DNA from: SB25 sp029560875
Lineage (GTDB): Bacteria > Bacteroidota > Bacteroidia > Bacteroidales > Tenuifilaceae
DNA: 64,000 bases
Reading direction: 5' to 3'
Assembly (NCBI GenBank): GCA_035388225.1
Contig: DAOOPM010000001.1
Location: forward strand, 186,001 to 250,000
Numbering within the stretch: the stretch's first letter is position 1; each line of letters opens with the position of its first letter. The notes under the pieces were generated by a model. The model did not search any database. It was not told the origin of the DNA and saw only the letters and a list, made by a program, of their open reading frames with translations. Shown one piece after another: positions 42,699-50,888 of this stretch. Both the position numbers and the translations under genes were made by a program.

Positions 42699-44474
42699 TT
42701 AAATGTAAATATCTTTATTACCCTTCTTAAAGTAATGTGTATGAAGCAGATGATGTGCCTTCTCGCTCATTGGTTTACCCAAGAACTCTTCATACAATTG
42801 CTTGATGTATGGGTTTTCGTGCGATTTACGCAAAGTCTTACCTGCATCCTCACGATAAATTGCGGCCATACGAGCCTTAATTATCGATGAATCGCCATGG
42901 TGCAGAGGCTGACCACCACCACCAATACATCCACCAGGGCATGCCATGATTTCAATTGCATGGTAGTTTGCTTTACCATCACGTACATCATCTAGAAGTT
43001 TACGTGCATTTCCTAAACCGTGTGCAATTCCTATGTTAACTGGTAGACCATTGAAATCGATAGTAGCCGAACGGATACCTTCCATACCGCGAAGTTCAGT
43101 GAAGTCTAATCTTGGTAATGGTTTACCAGTTTGAACTTCATATGCAGTACGAACAGCAGCCTCAATAACACCACCAGTTGCTCCAAAGATAACCCCAGCA
43201 CCAGTTGACTCACCCAATGGACGGTCAAAATCTTCATCGGCCAAATCAATAAAATTGATATTGAACGACTTAATCATGTGAGCAAGTTCGCGAGTTGAGA
43301 TAGAATAATCAACATCTGGGTTGTTATCGTGCTTGAACTCATCGCGTTGGCACTCGTACTTCTTAGCCAAGCATGGCATAATTGATACAACTACTAACTC
43401 TTCACGTTTTTTACCTAATTTCTCTGCAAAGTATGATTTAGCAATTGCACCAAACATCTGCTGTGGAGATTTTGCAGTTGAAGGTACATCAAGCATATCA
43501 TTGTAGTTATTCTCAAAGAAGTTCACCCAACCTGGGCAGCAACTTGTAAGAATAGGTAACTTAACGTTCTTATCGCCATTTAAGTGACGGGTTAAACGGT
43601 CTAGCAACTCTGTACCTTCCTCCATAATGGTAAGGTCAGCAGCAAAATCAGTGTCAAACACAAAGTCGAAACCAATTTGGCGTAAAGCCGCAGCCATTTT
43701 ACCAGTAACCAGAGTACCTGGCTCCATTCCAAACTCCTCACCTAGTGCAGCACGAACAGCAGGAGCTGTTTGTACAAGGACTGTCTTGGTTGGATCAGAT
43801 AAAGCACGGATAACTTTAGCAGTATGGTCAACCTCTGTTAAAGCGCCAGTAGGACAAACAGCCACACACTGTCCGCAATAAGTACAAGGTGATTTTTCTA
43901 AGTCTTGCTCAAAAGCAGGAGCCACAACCGACATAAATCCGCGGTTAACAGCGCTAAGTGCACCTACAGTTTGAACATCGTTACACATAGTTTCGCAACG
44001 ACGGCACATGATACACTTATCTACATCGCGGATAATTGAAGGAGAAAAATCCTTCTTATAGGTTGACATTTCAGCAAATTCCTGACCTGGAATCTCACGA
44101 ATTCCAAGACGAACTGCCATATCCTGAAGGTCGCAATGACCGCTCTTTGGGCAGGTTAAGCAATCCTTTGGGTGATCCGAAAGGATTAACTCCATAACTG
44201 TACGACGAGCGTTGATAACGCGGGTAGTGTGTGTTTTAACCACCATACCATTCATACAGTCGGTAGAGCAGCTAGGAGCAAGATTTCTACGTCCTTCAAC
44301 CTCTACCACGCAAATTCTACAGCCAGCAGGTTTATTCTCAACCTTAAGGTCGTGTAAGTCCATGTAGCAAAGAACAGGAATATCAATTCCTAAACTTTTA
44401 GCTGCTTTATAAATAGTTGTCCCCTTAGGTACTTCTATTTCTCTATTATCTATTGTAAGTTTTACTGTTTCCAT
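42699..44474 (-). CDS. [FeFe] hydrogenase catalytic subunit 1 (HydA/HndD type)
   Basis: A 591-residue group-A [FeFe] hydrogenase with the full modular N terminus. It has a plant-type [2Fe-2S] domain (Cys36, 52, 55, 69), a His-Cys [4Fe-4S] domain (HPKDCLTCPKSGHC, about 101-114) and two [4Fe-4S] clusters (CIMCRRC and CTYCGQC). The H-cluster motifs are canonical: TSCCPGW at 310-316 (Cys312, Cys313), MPCLAK with Cys368, and ACPGGCIGGGG with Cys512 and Cys516. It probably works with the NuoF- and NuoE-like subunits as an NADH-linked, possibly electron-bifurcating hydrogenase. The operon promoter carries a Rex-like site. Confidence 0.96.
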   Translation of the reverse strand: METVKLTIDNREIEVPKGTTIYKAAKSLGIDIPVLCYMDLHDLKVENKPAGCRICVVEVEGRRNLAPSCSTDCMNGMVVKTHTTRVINARRTVMELILSDHPKDCLTCPKSGHCDLQDMAVRLGIREIPGQEFAEMSTYKKDFSPSIIRDVDKCIMCRRCETMCNDVQTVGALSAVNRGFMSVVAPAFEQDLEKSPCTYCGQCVAVCPTGALTEVDHTAKVIRALSDPTKTVLVQTAPAVRAALGEEFGMEPGTLVTGKMAAALRQIGFDFVFDTDFAADLTIMEEGTELLDRLTRHLNGDKNVKLPILTSCCPGWVNFFENNYNDMLDVPSTAKSPQQMFGAIAKSYFAEKLGKKREELVVVSIMPCLAKKYECQRDEFKHDNNPDVDYSISTRELAHMIKSFNINFIDLADEDFDRPLGESTGAGVIFGATGGVIEAAVRTAYEVQTGKPLPRLDFTELRGMEGIRSATIDFNGLPVNIGIAHGLGNARKLLDDVRDGKANYHAIEIMACPGGCIGGGGQPLHHGDSSIIKARMAAIYREDAGKTLRKSHENPYIKQLYEEFLGKPMSEKAHHLLHTHYFKKGNKDIYI

Positions 44475-44487
44475 TGTTCACCCCTAA

Positions 44488-46281
44488 TTATTGAATGCTA
44501 ATAGCATTGAATTTACATTTCTCAATACATGCACCGCACTTGATACAAATTGCAGTGTCGATTTCATGAGGTTTCTTACGCTCACCGCTGATTGCATTAA
44601 CAGGACAGTTACGAGCACATGCTGTACATCCAACGCAAGCTTCAGCATCAATTACATACTGCATTAATGACTTACACTGGCCAGCAGGGCACTTCCTGTC
44701 GTTAACGTGAGCCAAATACTCATCGTAGAAGTTATCTAATGTAGAAAGAACGGGATTAGGAGAAGTTTGACCTAAACCACAAAGTGCTGTATCCTTAATA
44801 ACGTGCGATAGGTTGCGAAGTCTATCTAAATCCTCCATTGTTCCTTCGCCCTTTGTAATCTTCTCAAGTGTCTCGTAAAGACGTTTGTTACCAATACGGC
44901 AAGGCGAACATTTTCCGCAACTCTCCTCTACAGTAAAGTCAAGGTAGAATTTAGCTACAGCAACCATACAGTCGTCCTCGTCCATAACAATCATACCACC
45001 AGAACCCATCATTGAGCCTGAAGCGATAAGGTTGTCAAAATCGATAGGAGTATCTAAGTGTTTCTCGGTTAAGCATCCACCCGATGGACCACCAGTCTGT
45101 ACTGCTTTAAATTTCTTACCATTCTTAATACCACCACCAATTTCGAAGATAACCTCGCGAAGGGTGATACCCATTGGAACCTCAATTAAACCTACGTTAT
45201 TGATTTTTCCGGCAAGCGCAAACACTTTTGTTCCTTTAGACTTCTCTGTACCAATTGAAGAGTACCAATCTGCACCTTTAAGAATAATTACAGGCACGTT
45301 GGCAAAAGTTTCAACGTTGTTTACGTTGGTTGGTTTACCAAGATAGCCGCTCTCCGCAGGGAATGGAGGCTTAACGGTAGGCTCGCCGCGCAACCCTTCC
45401 ATTGAGTGAATCAACGAAGTTTCCTCTCCGCAAACGAAAGCTCCAGCACCGTAACGTAGCTCAATATCGAAATCGAACCCTGAGCCAAGAATATCTTTTC
45501 CTAGTAGTCCATATTCGCGAGCCTGTCCAATAGCAACTTTCAAACGTTGAATTGCAAGTGGGTACTCAGCACGGATATAAACCAAACCTTTTGTAGCACC
45601 AATACAGTAACCGCAAATAGCCATAGCCTCAATAACTGAGTGTGGATCACCCTCAAGAATTGAACGGTCCATGAACGCACCCGGGTCTCCTTCATCGGCA
45701 TTACAAACAACGTATTTCTGATCAGCCTTGTTCTTGCTAGCAATTTCCCACTTTAAACCTGTTGGGAAACCACCACCTCCACGACCGCGAAGACCAGATT
45801 TCTTAATAATATCTATAGTTTGTTGTGGATCTAACTCGGCTAGAGCTTTCCCTATTGCTTGGTAACCATCGCGAGCTATATACTCATCAATATTCTCTGG
45901 ATTGATAAAACCGCAGTTACGTAAAGCAATACGAATTTGCTTACGGTAGAATCCCATATGCTTCGAGTCAGAAACATGCTCATTATTAGCAGGATCAGTA
46001 TAAAGTAAACGAGCTACTTTACGACCTTTTACAATGTGCTCCTTAACAATTTCAGAAGCATCTTCTGGTTTAACCTGAGTGTAGAAAGTATTATCGGGAA
46101 GAACCTTTACAATAGGCCCCTTCTCGCAGAAACCAAAGCAACCAGTTAAAATAACCTGAACATCATTCTCTAGGTTATTTGCTGCCACCTCTTTCTTCAA
46201 CATTTCTACAATCGCATCGCTTGAAGAAGCCTTACAACCTGTGCCTCCGCAAACTAGTAAATGCATTTTATACTTTGCCAT
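44488..46281 (-). CDS. NADH-linked [FeFe] hydrogenase, NuoF-like subunit with extra Fe-S domains (HydB/HndC)
   Basis: A 597-residue flavin/NADH-binding subunit. It has three parts. An N-terminal thioredoxin-like [2Fe-2S] domain (VCGGTGC and GCFGFCEKG) is followed by the NuoF core (GLRGRGGGGFPTG for FMN/NADH; SCGKCSPCRIG for the [4Fe-4S] cluster). A C-terminal two-cluster ferredoxin domain (CVGCTACARNC and CIKCGACIEKC) follows from about residue 545. This is the layout of HydB in trimeric bifurcating hydrogenases. A good Shine-Dalgarno (AGGAGG) precedes the ATG. The second NuoF-like subunit in the window (52700) lacks both extra domains. Confidence 0.95.
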   Translation of the reverse strand: MAKYKMHLLVCGGTGCKASSSDAIVEMLKKEVAANNLENDVQVILTGCFGFCEKGPIVKVLPDNTFYTQVKPEDASEIVKEHIVKGRKVARLLYTDPANNEHVSDSKHMGFYRKQIRIALRNCGFINPENIDEYIARDGYQAIGKALAELDPQQTIDIIKKSGLRGRGGGGFPTGLKWEIASKNKADQKYVVCNADEGDPGAFMDRSILEGDPHSVIEAMAICGYCIGATKGLVYIRAEYPLAIQRLKVAIGQAREYGLLGKDILGSGFDFDIELRYGAGAFVCGEETSLIHSMEGLRGEPTVKPPFPAESGYLGKPTNVNNVETFANVPVIILKGADWYSSIGTEKSKGTKVFALAGKINNVGLIEVPMGITLREVIFEIGGGIKNGKKFKAVQTGGPSGGCLTEKHLDTPIDFDNLIASGSMMGSGGMIVMDEDDCMVAVAKFYLDFTVEESCGKCSPCRIGNKRLYETLEKITKGEGTMEDLDRLRNLSHVIKDTALCGLGQTSPNPVLSTLDNFYDEYLAHVNDRKCPAGQCKSLMQYVIDAEACVGCTACARNCPVNAISGERKKPHEIDTAICIKCGACIEKCKFNAISIQ

Positions 46282-46301
46282 TACAACTACCTCCTGATGG
46301 A

Positions 46302-46700
46302 TTATTTGTTATCAATTGTCTCGTAGTTAGTTGGGATGATGCCATCAACAAACTCGCCGTTCTTGATATACTTCTCAATAATATCATCGGCTTTCTTTGT
46401 ATCAACATACCCAAAAATCACTGGTTCTTTACCAGGAAGTTTTACCTCAATTGTAGGCTCTGCATAGCAGTATCCCATACAACCAGTTTGAGTAACAACA
46501 GCTTGAACACCTCTTTTTTCAAGCTCTTCCATCATAAACTCCATCACGGTTTTTGCACCTGAGGCAATACCGCAAGTAGCCATAGCTACCTTGATTTGCA
46601 CTAGGCTTTCCGAAGCGTCGCCCTTTTCTCTAAGATCAATCTTAGATTGAAGGGTTTCCTTCATCTTCTTCAGATCAGCCAACGATTTAACTTTTGTCAT
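46302..46700 (-). CDS. [2Fe-2S] thioredoxin-like subunit (HndB type)
   Basis: A 132-residue protein starting MTKVKSLADLKKMKE. It has a thioredoxin-like [2Fe-2S] fold with Cys in MATCGIASGAK and GCMGYCYAEP, as in HndB of NADP-reducing hydrogenase. The start at 46700 was chosen because the upstream in-frame stretch contains the promoter (-7 element at 46758) and the palindromic site at 46773. It is the first gene of the hydrogenase 1 operon. The second hydrogenase operon has no such subunit. Confidence 0.9.
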   Translation of the reverse strand: MTKVKSLADLKKMKETLQSKIDLREKGDASESLVQIKVAMATCGIASGAKTVMEFMMEELEKRGVQAVVTQTGCMGYCYAEPTIEVKLPGKEPVIFGYVDTKKADDIIEKYIKNGEFVDGIIPTNYETIDNK

Positions 46701-46757
46701 AGTTAATTCTTTTTGTGTGTATTTGGTTGGTTTAAATAACTTATTATTTTGAAAATG

Positions 46758-46765
46758 CAAAATTA
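46758..46765 (-). promoter_or_regulatory. Promoter -7 element of hydrogenase 1 operon
   Basis: TAATTTTG on the minus strand fits TAnnTTTG, with a TTG about 16 bp further upstream as a possible -33 core. Confidence 0.55.
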
Positions 46766-46772
46766 CTTTTAC

Positions 46773-46790
46773 TTGTTAATGCAATAACGA
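46773..46790. promoter_or_regulatory. Rex-like operator at the hydrogenase 1 promoter
   Basis: TTGTTA-ATGCAA-TAACGA: an inverted repeat with 6-bp spacer and one mismatch, lying between the -7 and -33 positions where a repressor would block RNA polymerase. It matches the form TTGTTA-N6-TAACAA known for Rex in several phyla. Similar sites lie at the other two hydrogenase-island promoters. Confidence 0.6.
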
Positions 46791-46805
46791 TTGATTTTAT
46801 GTTTT

Positions 46806-47360
46806 TCAACCTAATTCACTTATTTGTAATTCGTCTAAATTTGAGGAGATTAATTCCTTGATGAGCGGGTAAACGCTAGGGTTACTAACAGCCACACCAT
46901 CCAATGCCTCTACTATGTCCCCTGTAGATATGGAAAACTCATCAGAACCCCGCTTATAGCTGAATAAAAAATTAGTATCGGGATACGAACAAATAAGCAT
47001 AGTTACTACACCGGCAACATCGCCAATAGGTAAACAATCAATATTGTTTGGGTTTAGAGTGGCTTTGAGCGACGTTCCTTGCCCCAAAACAGACTCTATC
47101 TGCATGCTTCCTCCTGCGCGCTCGGCATTTTGCTTTAGCAGGGGGATACCAAGCCCAACTTTACGGGTTGTTCGGGTTGTGGTATAGGGATCGGTAACTT
47201 GGTTGAGGAACTCAGGGCTCATACCCTTGCCATTGTCATTTACAAATAAAGCAAGATAGTCGTTTTTTTTATCAACTTCAATTTTTATTTCAATATTAGT
47301 TGCCTTTGCAACCACTGAGTTTTGCACAATATCAAGGATATGCAACGATAGGTCCTTCAT
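46806..47360 (-). CDS. Histidine-kinase-type ATPase protein (hydrogenase island, second copy)
   Basis: A 184-residue protein with a GHKL ATPase domain but no kinase dimerisation helix. Seen are ILDIVQNSV (N-box), VNDNGKGM (G1), and GLGIPLLKQNAERAGG (G2). The C-terminal 70 residues (about 115-184) are extra and unrecognised. Such stand-alone ATPases are anti-sigma-like Ser kinases or regulatory ATPases, and this type recurs beside [FeFe] hydrogenases and DRTGG/PHP genes in anaerobes. It is the last gene of the sensor operon before the hydrogenase 1 promoter. Confidence 0.88.
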   Translation of the reverse strand: MKDLSLHILDIVQNSVVAKATNIEIKIEVDKKNDYLALFVNDNGKGMSPEFLNQVTDPYTTTRTTRKVGLGIPLLKQNAERAGGSMQIESVLGQGTSLKATLNPNNIDCLPIGDVAGVVTMLICSYPDTNFLFSYKRGSDEFSISTGDIVEALDGVAVSNPSVYPLIKELISSNLDELQISELG

Positions 47361-47399
47361 TATTTAAGGCTTTTATGCTGATATAATTTCTTGAAAAAA

Positions 47400-48119
47400 T
47401 TAATCTAAGGCAAGAATCGACTCTTTTAAATCCTTAAAAGTTAAACCACACATTGTAAGCATGGTTGAGATTGATCCAATCTGGTCAATCATATGAGCAT
47501 CGGAACTCCTCACAAATCTCTTTTTTCTAACGAACGGGTTTGATGCCAAAAATTTTTCCTCTGTAGTAAATCGCGACAACTCAATAGCGTCATAGTTTAA
47601 ATCGGGAGGAACAAAACCTAACTGGCTGGTAATGCTGTATTTGGGTCTATCGGCGTGTGCAGGAATAAAAATTCCACCAATACTATGAACAAATGCCTCA
47701 ACCTCGTTGATACCCTTATTTAGCGCTCCGTGTAGCAAATAATCAATTTCCTGAACTATCTCCTCCTGCTCATTCACAACTACCTGGTAGCCAAAAATAT
47801 CAACATTATTGGGGACTCGTTGAATGTTATCTTCAAGGAATTGCTGTAAAAGTTTGCGCTTGGGCTCATCCTCCACTAAGCATACACAATGCACCTCCTC
47901 GCGAGTAGTGACCTCTGCGCCATAAACAGCCAAAATTCCAACCCTTGAGGCAAGCTCTACTGTTAATGGGCAATGAAGAGTTGAGTTATGGTCGGTAACT
48001 GCTATAATATCTAAACCCAAAGCCTTTGCACGATTCACAATATTTACAGGGCTCATCTCCAAATCGGCACAGGGAGATAAGACACTGTGAATGTGCAAAT
48101 CGGCACGGTATTGGTTCAT
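47400..48119 (-). CDS. PHP-domain phosphoesterase-like protein
   Basis: A 239-residue PHP metal-dependent hydrolase domain. Metal motifs are in order: ADLHIHSVLSPCAD (about 5-18), VTDHNS (about 41-46), PAHADRPKYS (about 152-161) and SDAHMI near the C terminus. PHP proteins hydrolyse phosphoesters, and the substrate here is unknown. The start overlaps the stop of the upstream DRTGG gene by one base (TAATG), so translation is coupled. It sits in the hydrogenase sensor operon. Confidence 0.92.
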   Translation of the reverse strand: MNQYRADLHIHSVLSPCADLEMSPVNIVNRAKALGLDIIAVTDHNSTLHCPLTVELASRVGILAVYGAEVTTREEVHCVCLVEDEPKRKLLQQFLEDNIQRVPNNVDIFGYQVVVNEQEEIVQEIDYLLHGALNKGINEVEAFVHSIGGIFIPAHADRPKYSITSQLGFVPPDLNYDAIELSRFTTEEKFLASNPFVRKKRFVRSSDAHMIDQIGSISTMLTMCGLTFKDLKESILALD

Positions 48120-48454
48120 TACTTATTCAGTAGCTGGTAAAGTTTACCAGTAATCTCAAAAGCCTGCAAATTGGTTCCAAGAATTGGAATACCCTCATTG
48201 TTGCTTTGCTGCAAAGTATTAGCCTCAGGCTCCAAACCCTTTACAAGAATAATTGCAGCTAATTCCTTAAGCGACGCAATTGCCATTACATTGATATGTG
48301 TTTGCAAGGTAATCCAAACCATACCAGCATCGGCATTGCCCATAACATCGCTCAACAAATCCGATGTGTAACCTCCAACTATTTCCTGATTTAATCCTTC
48401 ATTTCCTGAAAAAACCTTTAAGTCTAAGGCTTTTACAATATCTGCAACTGTCAT
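48119..48454 (-). CDS. DRTGG-domain protein (second copy in operon)
   Basis: A 111-residue single DRTGG-type domain, as found in regulatory parts of phosphotransacetylases and CBS proteins. Marks are GGYTSDLLSDVMGNADAGMVWIT and AAIILVKGLEP. Its ligand is unknown. A paralogue (50277-50621) opens the same operon. Coupling to the PHP gene is by a 1-bp overlap, and the upstream hydrogenase-like sensor gene ends 9 bp before its start. Confidence 0.88.
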   Translation of the reverse strand: MTVADIVKALDLKVFSGNEGLNQEIVGGYTSDLLSDVMGNADAGMVWITLQTHINVMAIASLKELAAIILVKGLEPEANTLQQSNNEGIPILGTNLQAFEITGKLYQLLNK

Positions 48455-48463
48455 AAAAGTAAA

Positions 48464-49837
48464 CTATTTATTTTGATTAGGCTTTTCGCAATCCTTTAGG
48501 AATCGATTATCGCCCCAAATTTTCTTCATAATCTTAAACGAGTGCTCAGGGTTCATCTTGGTCTGCTCCATCACTTTCTGAAGGAAAACGCAGTGCGAAA
48601 TAGCACCTTCGCCCTGAACAATATCCTCGGCCAACGCCAAGCACGACGGCGCACCGCATACTCCACAGTCAATTCCAGGGAGATAACACATTATACGGTT
48701 TACGCGCTCCATCTTCTTCATTGCCTTAGCCATATCCTCGTCGAGTTTAACCATTGAGCGGGGCTCTACCCTACTCAAATCAATCCTTCCTACTAAAAAC
48801 TGCTGATACTGCAGTAACTTTGATTGATTAACCTTACCGTGATTAAAATCAGCAAGGGCTTTAGCCCTTTTTCTAAGCAATTCTGCCGTTAAGAATCGAT
48901 TACTTGCAGCCAGAATCCCTCCTGCACAGCTCTCATCGCACGACCTAAGTTCCAAGAAATCGACACCTGCAACCTCATCGTTTTCAATCTTATCGAGGAA
49001 TTCCATAACATTGTGAATTCCATCGATGGCCATACAGCGGCCATTAATGTGCGAAGCCTCACCATTTGTCAGGGCCCAAGTTATACTCCGGGGAGTTAAT
49101 TGAGTGTGAAAAGCATCCTGCTCTTTATTTACAACCTTCTTCTTAATTTCATGTAAAGTGCGATTGTAAATTAAGTCCATGTTGATTACACCCGTAATTT
49201 CGGACTTATCCTCTCCTACAGGGCTTTTTATTGCAGCAATTTTTGCAGCACAAGGCGTTACATAAAACACACCCACCTCCGATTCAGGAATACCTTGCTC
49301 CCTGTATTTCCCTCGGATATATGACGAAGTTAGGTCTAGCGGTGGACGTAAAAGCATAATATTACCTACTAACCAAGGAAACTTAACCTGAACAAGCCGA
49401 ACTATGGCAGGGCAAAACGATGATACTATTGGTTTCTTATTCTGATTCTTAACGATGTAATCATTAATTTGAGGAATAAGATACTCAACAGAATCCTCAA
49501 CCTCAACAACTTCGGTAAATCCAATATTCTGTAATGCATGTACAACCATTCCTGGAGTAACGTTGTCGGGGTATTGCCCTAGTAAAACAGAGGGGATAAC
49601 CGCAACCCGATGGCTGTAATTGAAAATATCCTGAAAATCGTCCTGCTCAACAATTATAGCGCCAGTAGGACAAACCCTGTAGCACTCGCCACAATCGATA
49701 CAACGATTGCTGTGCAAATGAGCTTTTCCACCACTCACCCGCAAGGCCTCAGTAGGACAAGCCCTCATACAGTGAGCACATCCAATACAAACATCGGTAC
49801 GAATTTTTAGTGCGTGATGAAAACTAGCCTTTTCCAC
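48464..49837 (-). CDS. [FeFe]-hydrogenase-like putative H2/redox sensor
   Basis: A 457-residue protein with two N-terminal [4Fe-4S] clusters (CIGCAHCMRAC at 17-27; CIDCGECYRVC at 46-56), a degenerate hydrogenase large-subunit domain and a C-terminal Cys-rich domain (Cys384, 391, 394, 399, 416; CGVCGAPSC). The four H-cluster ligands can be aligned: Cys142 in SSFCPA, Cys196 in TPCAAK, Cys300 and Cys304 in SCDESCAGG. The Cys before the first ligand, needed for fast proton transfer, is Phe141. This fits a putative sensory (group C/D-like) hydrogenase rather than a turnover enzyme. GTG start with Shine-Dalgarno AAGGAG. Flanked by ATPase and DRTGG genes. Confidence 0.9.
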   Translation of the reverse strand: MEKASFHHALKIRTDVCIGCAHCMRACPTEALRVSGGKAHLHSNRCIDCGECYRVCPTGAIIVEQDDFQDIFNYSHRVAVIPSVLLGQYPDNVTPGMVVHALQNIGFTEVVEVEDSVEYLIPQINDYIVKNQNKKPIVSSFCPAIVRLVQVKFPWLVGNIMLLRPPLDLTSSYIRGKYREQGIPESEVGVFYVTPCAAKIAAIKSPVGEDKSEITGVINMDLIYNRTLHEIKKKVVNKEQDAFHTQLTPRSITWALTNGEASHINGRCMAIDGIHNVMEFLDKIENDEVAGVDFLELRSCDESCAGGILAASNRFLTAELLRKRAKALADFNHGKVNQSKLLQYQQFLVGRIDLSRVEPRSMVKLDEDMAKAMKKMERVNRIMCYLPGIDCGVCGAPSCLALAEDIVQGEGAISHCVFLQKVMEQTKMNPEHSFKIMKKIWGDNRFLKDCEKPNQNK

Positions 49838-49839
49838 AG

Positions 49840-50271
49840 CTAAACTCCTTCCTGATTTACCTTTAAATTTACAAGAATTTCAAGACATGTACCTTTACCT
49901 ACCTCACTTGTTATCTTAAATTCATCGGTATTGTCCTTTATATTAGGGAGCCCCATTCCTGCACCAAACCCCATTTCCCTAACAATAGGCGACGCTGTTG
50001 AATAGCCTGGCTGCATAGCCAAGTTTATATCAGGAATTCCGGGACCATTATCATCTAGCTTAATAATTATCCTCTCAGTATCAATATCAACATAGATTAC
50101 TCCATTAAAAGCATGTGCAGCAATGTTAACCTCCCCTTCGTAAAGAGCCACAACAATTCTCTTGATAACGCTAGAGTCCACGTTAAGCTGCTTTAAAATC
50201 TTCTTAACCTGACTCGATGCGTTACCCGCTCTTACGAAATCGCCGCCCTGTACTTTAAACTCGAAATGCAT
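49840..50271 (-). CDS. Anti-sigma-type ATPase (RsbW/SpoIIAB-like)
   Basis: A 143-residue GHKL ATPase with VALYEGEVNIAAHA (N-box), LDDNGPGIPD (G1) and GFGAGMGLPNIKDNTDEF (G2), the compact form typical of RsbW/SpoIIAB Ser kinases. It starts 5 bp after the first DRTGG gene and ends 2 bp before the hydrogenase-like sensor, so the three are tightly co-expressed. It may phosphorylate or bind a partner in answer to the sensor, but the target is unknown. Confidence 0.9.
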   Translation of the reverse strand: MHFEFKVQGGDFVRAGNASSQVKKILKQLNVDSSVIKRIVVALYEGEVNIAAHAFNGVIYVDIDTERIIIKLDDNGPGIPDINLAMQPGYSTASPIVREMGFGAGMGLPNIKDNTDEFKITSEVGKGTCLEILVNLKVNQEGV

Positions 50272-50276
50272 TGCTA

Positions 50277-50621
50277 CTAGTAAACAGCTTTAACACCTAA
50301 ACTATAAAGCAAACCCGATACCCTGAACATGGTACCTGGATACTCAATCAAAACTATACAATTTTCCTGAGCCAACCTAATCATATCCTCACTTACTCGC
50401 TTATTGCGAACAAACACAATAGCTTGCAAGTCGGACATTTCGGCTGTACGAACTGCTTGAATATTAGCAAGGCCAGTTATTAGAAGTAACTTCTCACTTT
50501 TAACTGTTAGCACGTCGCTCATTAAATCTGAAGCAAACGCAAACTCAACCTCTCTGTCCAAGCACTCTTCACAGCATACAACACTTCCGCCTATGTACTC
50601 TACAAGTTCTTTTAACTTCAT
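50277..50621 (-). CDS. DRTGG-domain protein (first gene of sensor operon)
   Basis: A 114-residue single DRTGG-like domain: LVEYIGGSVVCCEECLDREVEFAFASDLMSDVL at the start (given by its positions 5-37) and LQAIVFVRNKRV in the middle. It is a paralogue of 48119-48454 but has a CCEEC cluster near residues 16-20 that the other lacks. It could bind a ligand or a metal or be redox-sensitive. It is the first gene of the operon, with a -7 element and two Rex-like sites upstream. Confidence 0.85.
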   Translation of the reverse strand: MKLKELVEYIGGSVVCCEECLDREVEFAFASDLMSDVLTVKSEKLLLITGLANIQAVRTAEMSDLQAIVFVRNKRVSEDMIRLAQENCIVLIEYPGTMFRVSGLLYSLGVKAVY

Positions 50622-50666
50622 ACGTAGTATATTACTTTATGGAATAATCTGAGAAATAATTGAATG

Positions 50667-50674
50667 CAAAATTA
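50667..50674 (-). promoter_or_regulatory. Promoter -7 element of the sensor operon
   Basis: TAATTTTG on the minus strand, 45 bp before the ATG of the DRTGG gene. Confidence 0.5.
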
Positions 50675-50678
50675 AGCC

Positions 50679-50696
50679 ATGTTATTTATATAACAG
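50679..50696. promoter_or_regulatory. Rex-like operator 1 of the sensor operon
   Basis: ATGTTA-TTTATA-TAACAG, inverted TGTTA/TAACA halves with a 6-bp spacer, just upstream of the -7 element. Confidence 0.6.
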
Positions 50697-50720
50697 TATA
50701 AATTTTGTTAAAATTTATAC

Positions 50721-50738
50721 TTGTTATTTTACTAACAA
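50721..50738. promoter_or_regulatory. Rex-like operator 2 of the sensor operon
   Basis: TTGTTA-TTTTAC-TAACAA is a full match to the TTGTTA-N6-TAACAA form. It lies 25 bp upstream of operator 1. Confidence 0.65.
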
Positions 50739-50844
50739 TTCAAAATTTTGTTACATAATCCGTCAATGTTGTAGCGAAACAAAAATATGTTTAAAAGCAA
50801 CGTGAACTGATATTTAATGTAGTTAATTGATGGCAAATAAAAAA

Positions 50845-50866
50845 AAGGGCAAAATGCCCCTTTCTC
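50845..50866 (-). terminator. Terminator of hydrogenase 2 operon
   Basis: Minus-strand stem AAAGGGGC / GCCCTTT followed by a long T-run, about 20 bp after the hydrogenase stop. Confidence 0.8.
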
Positions 50867-50888
50867 AACTTATGAATAAAACTACTGA

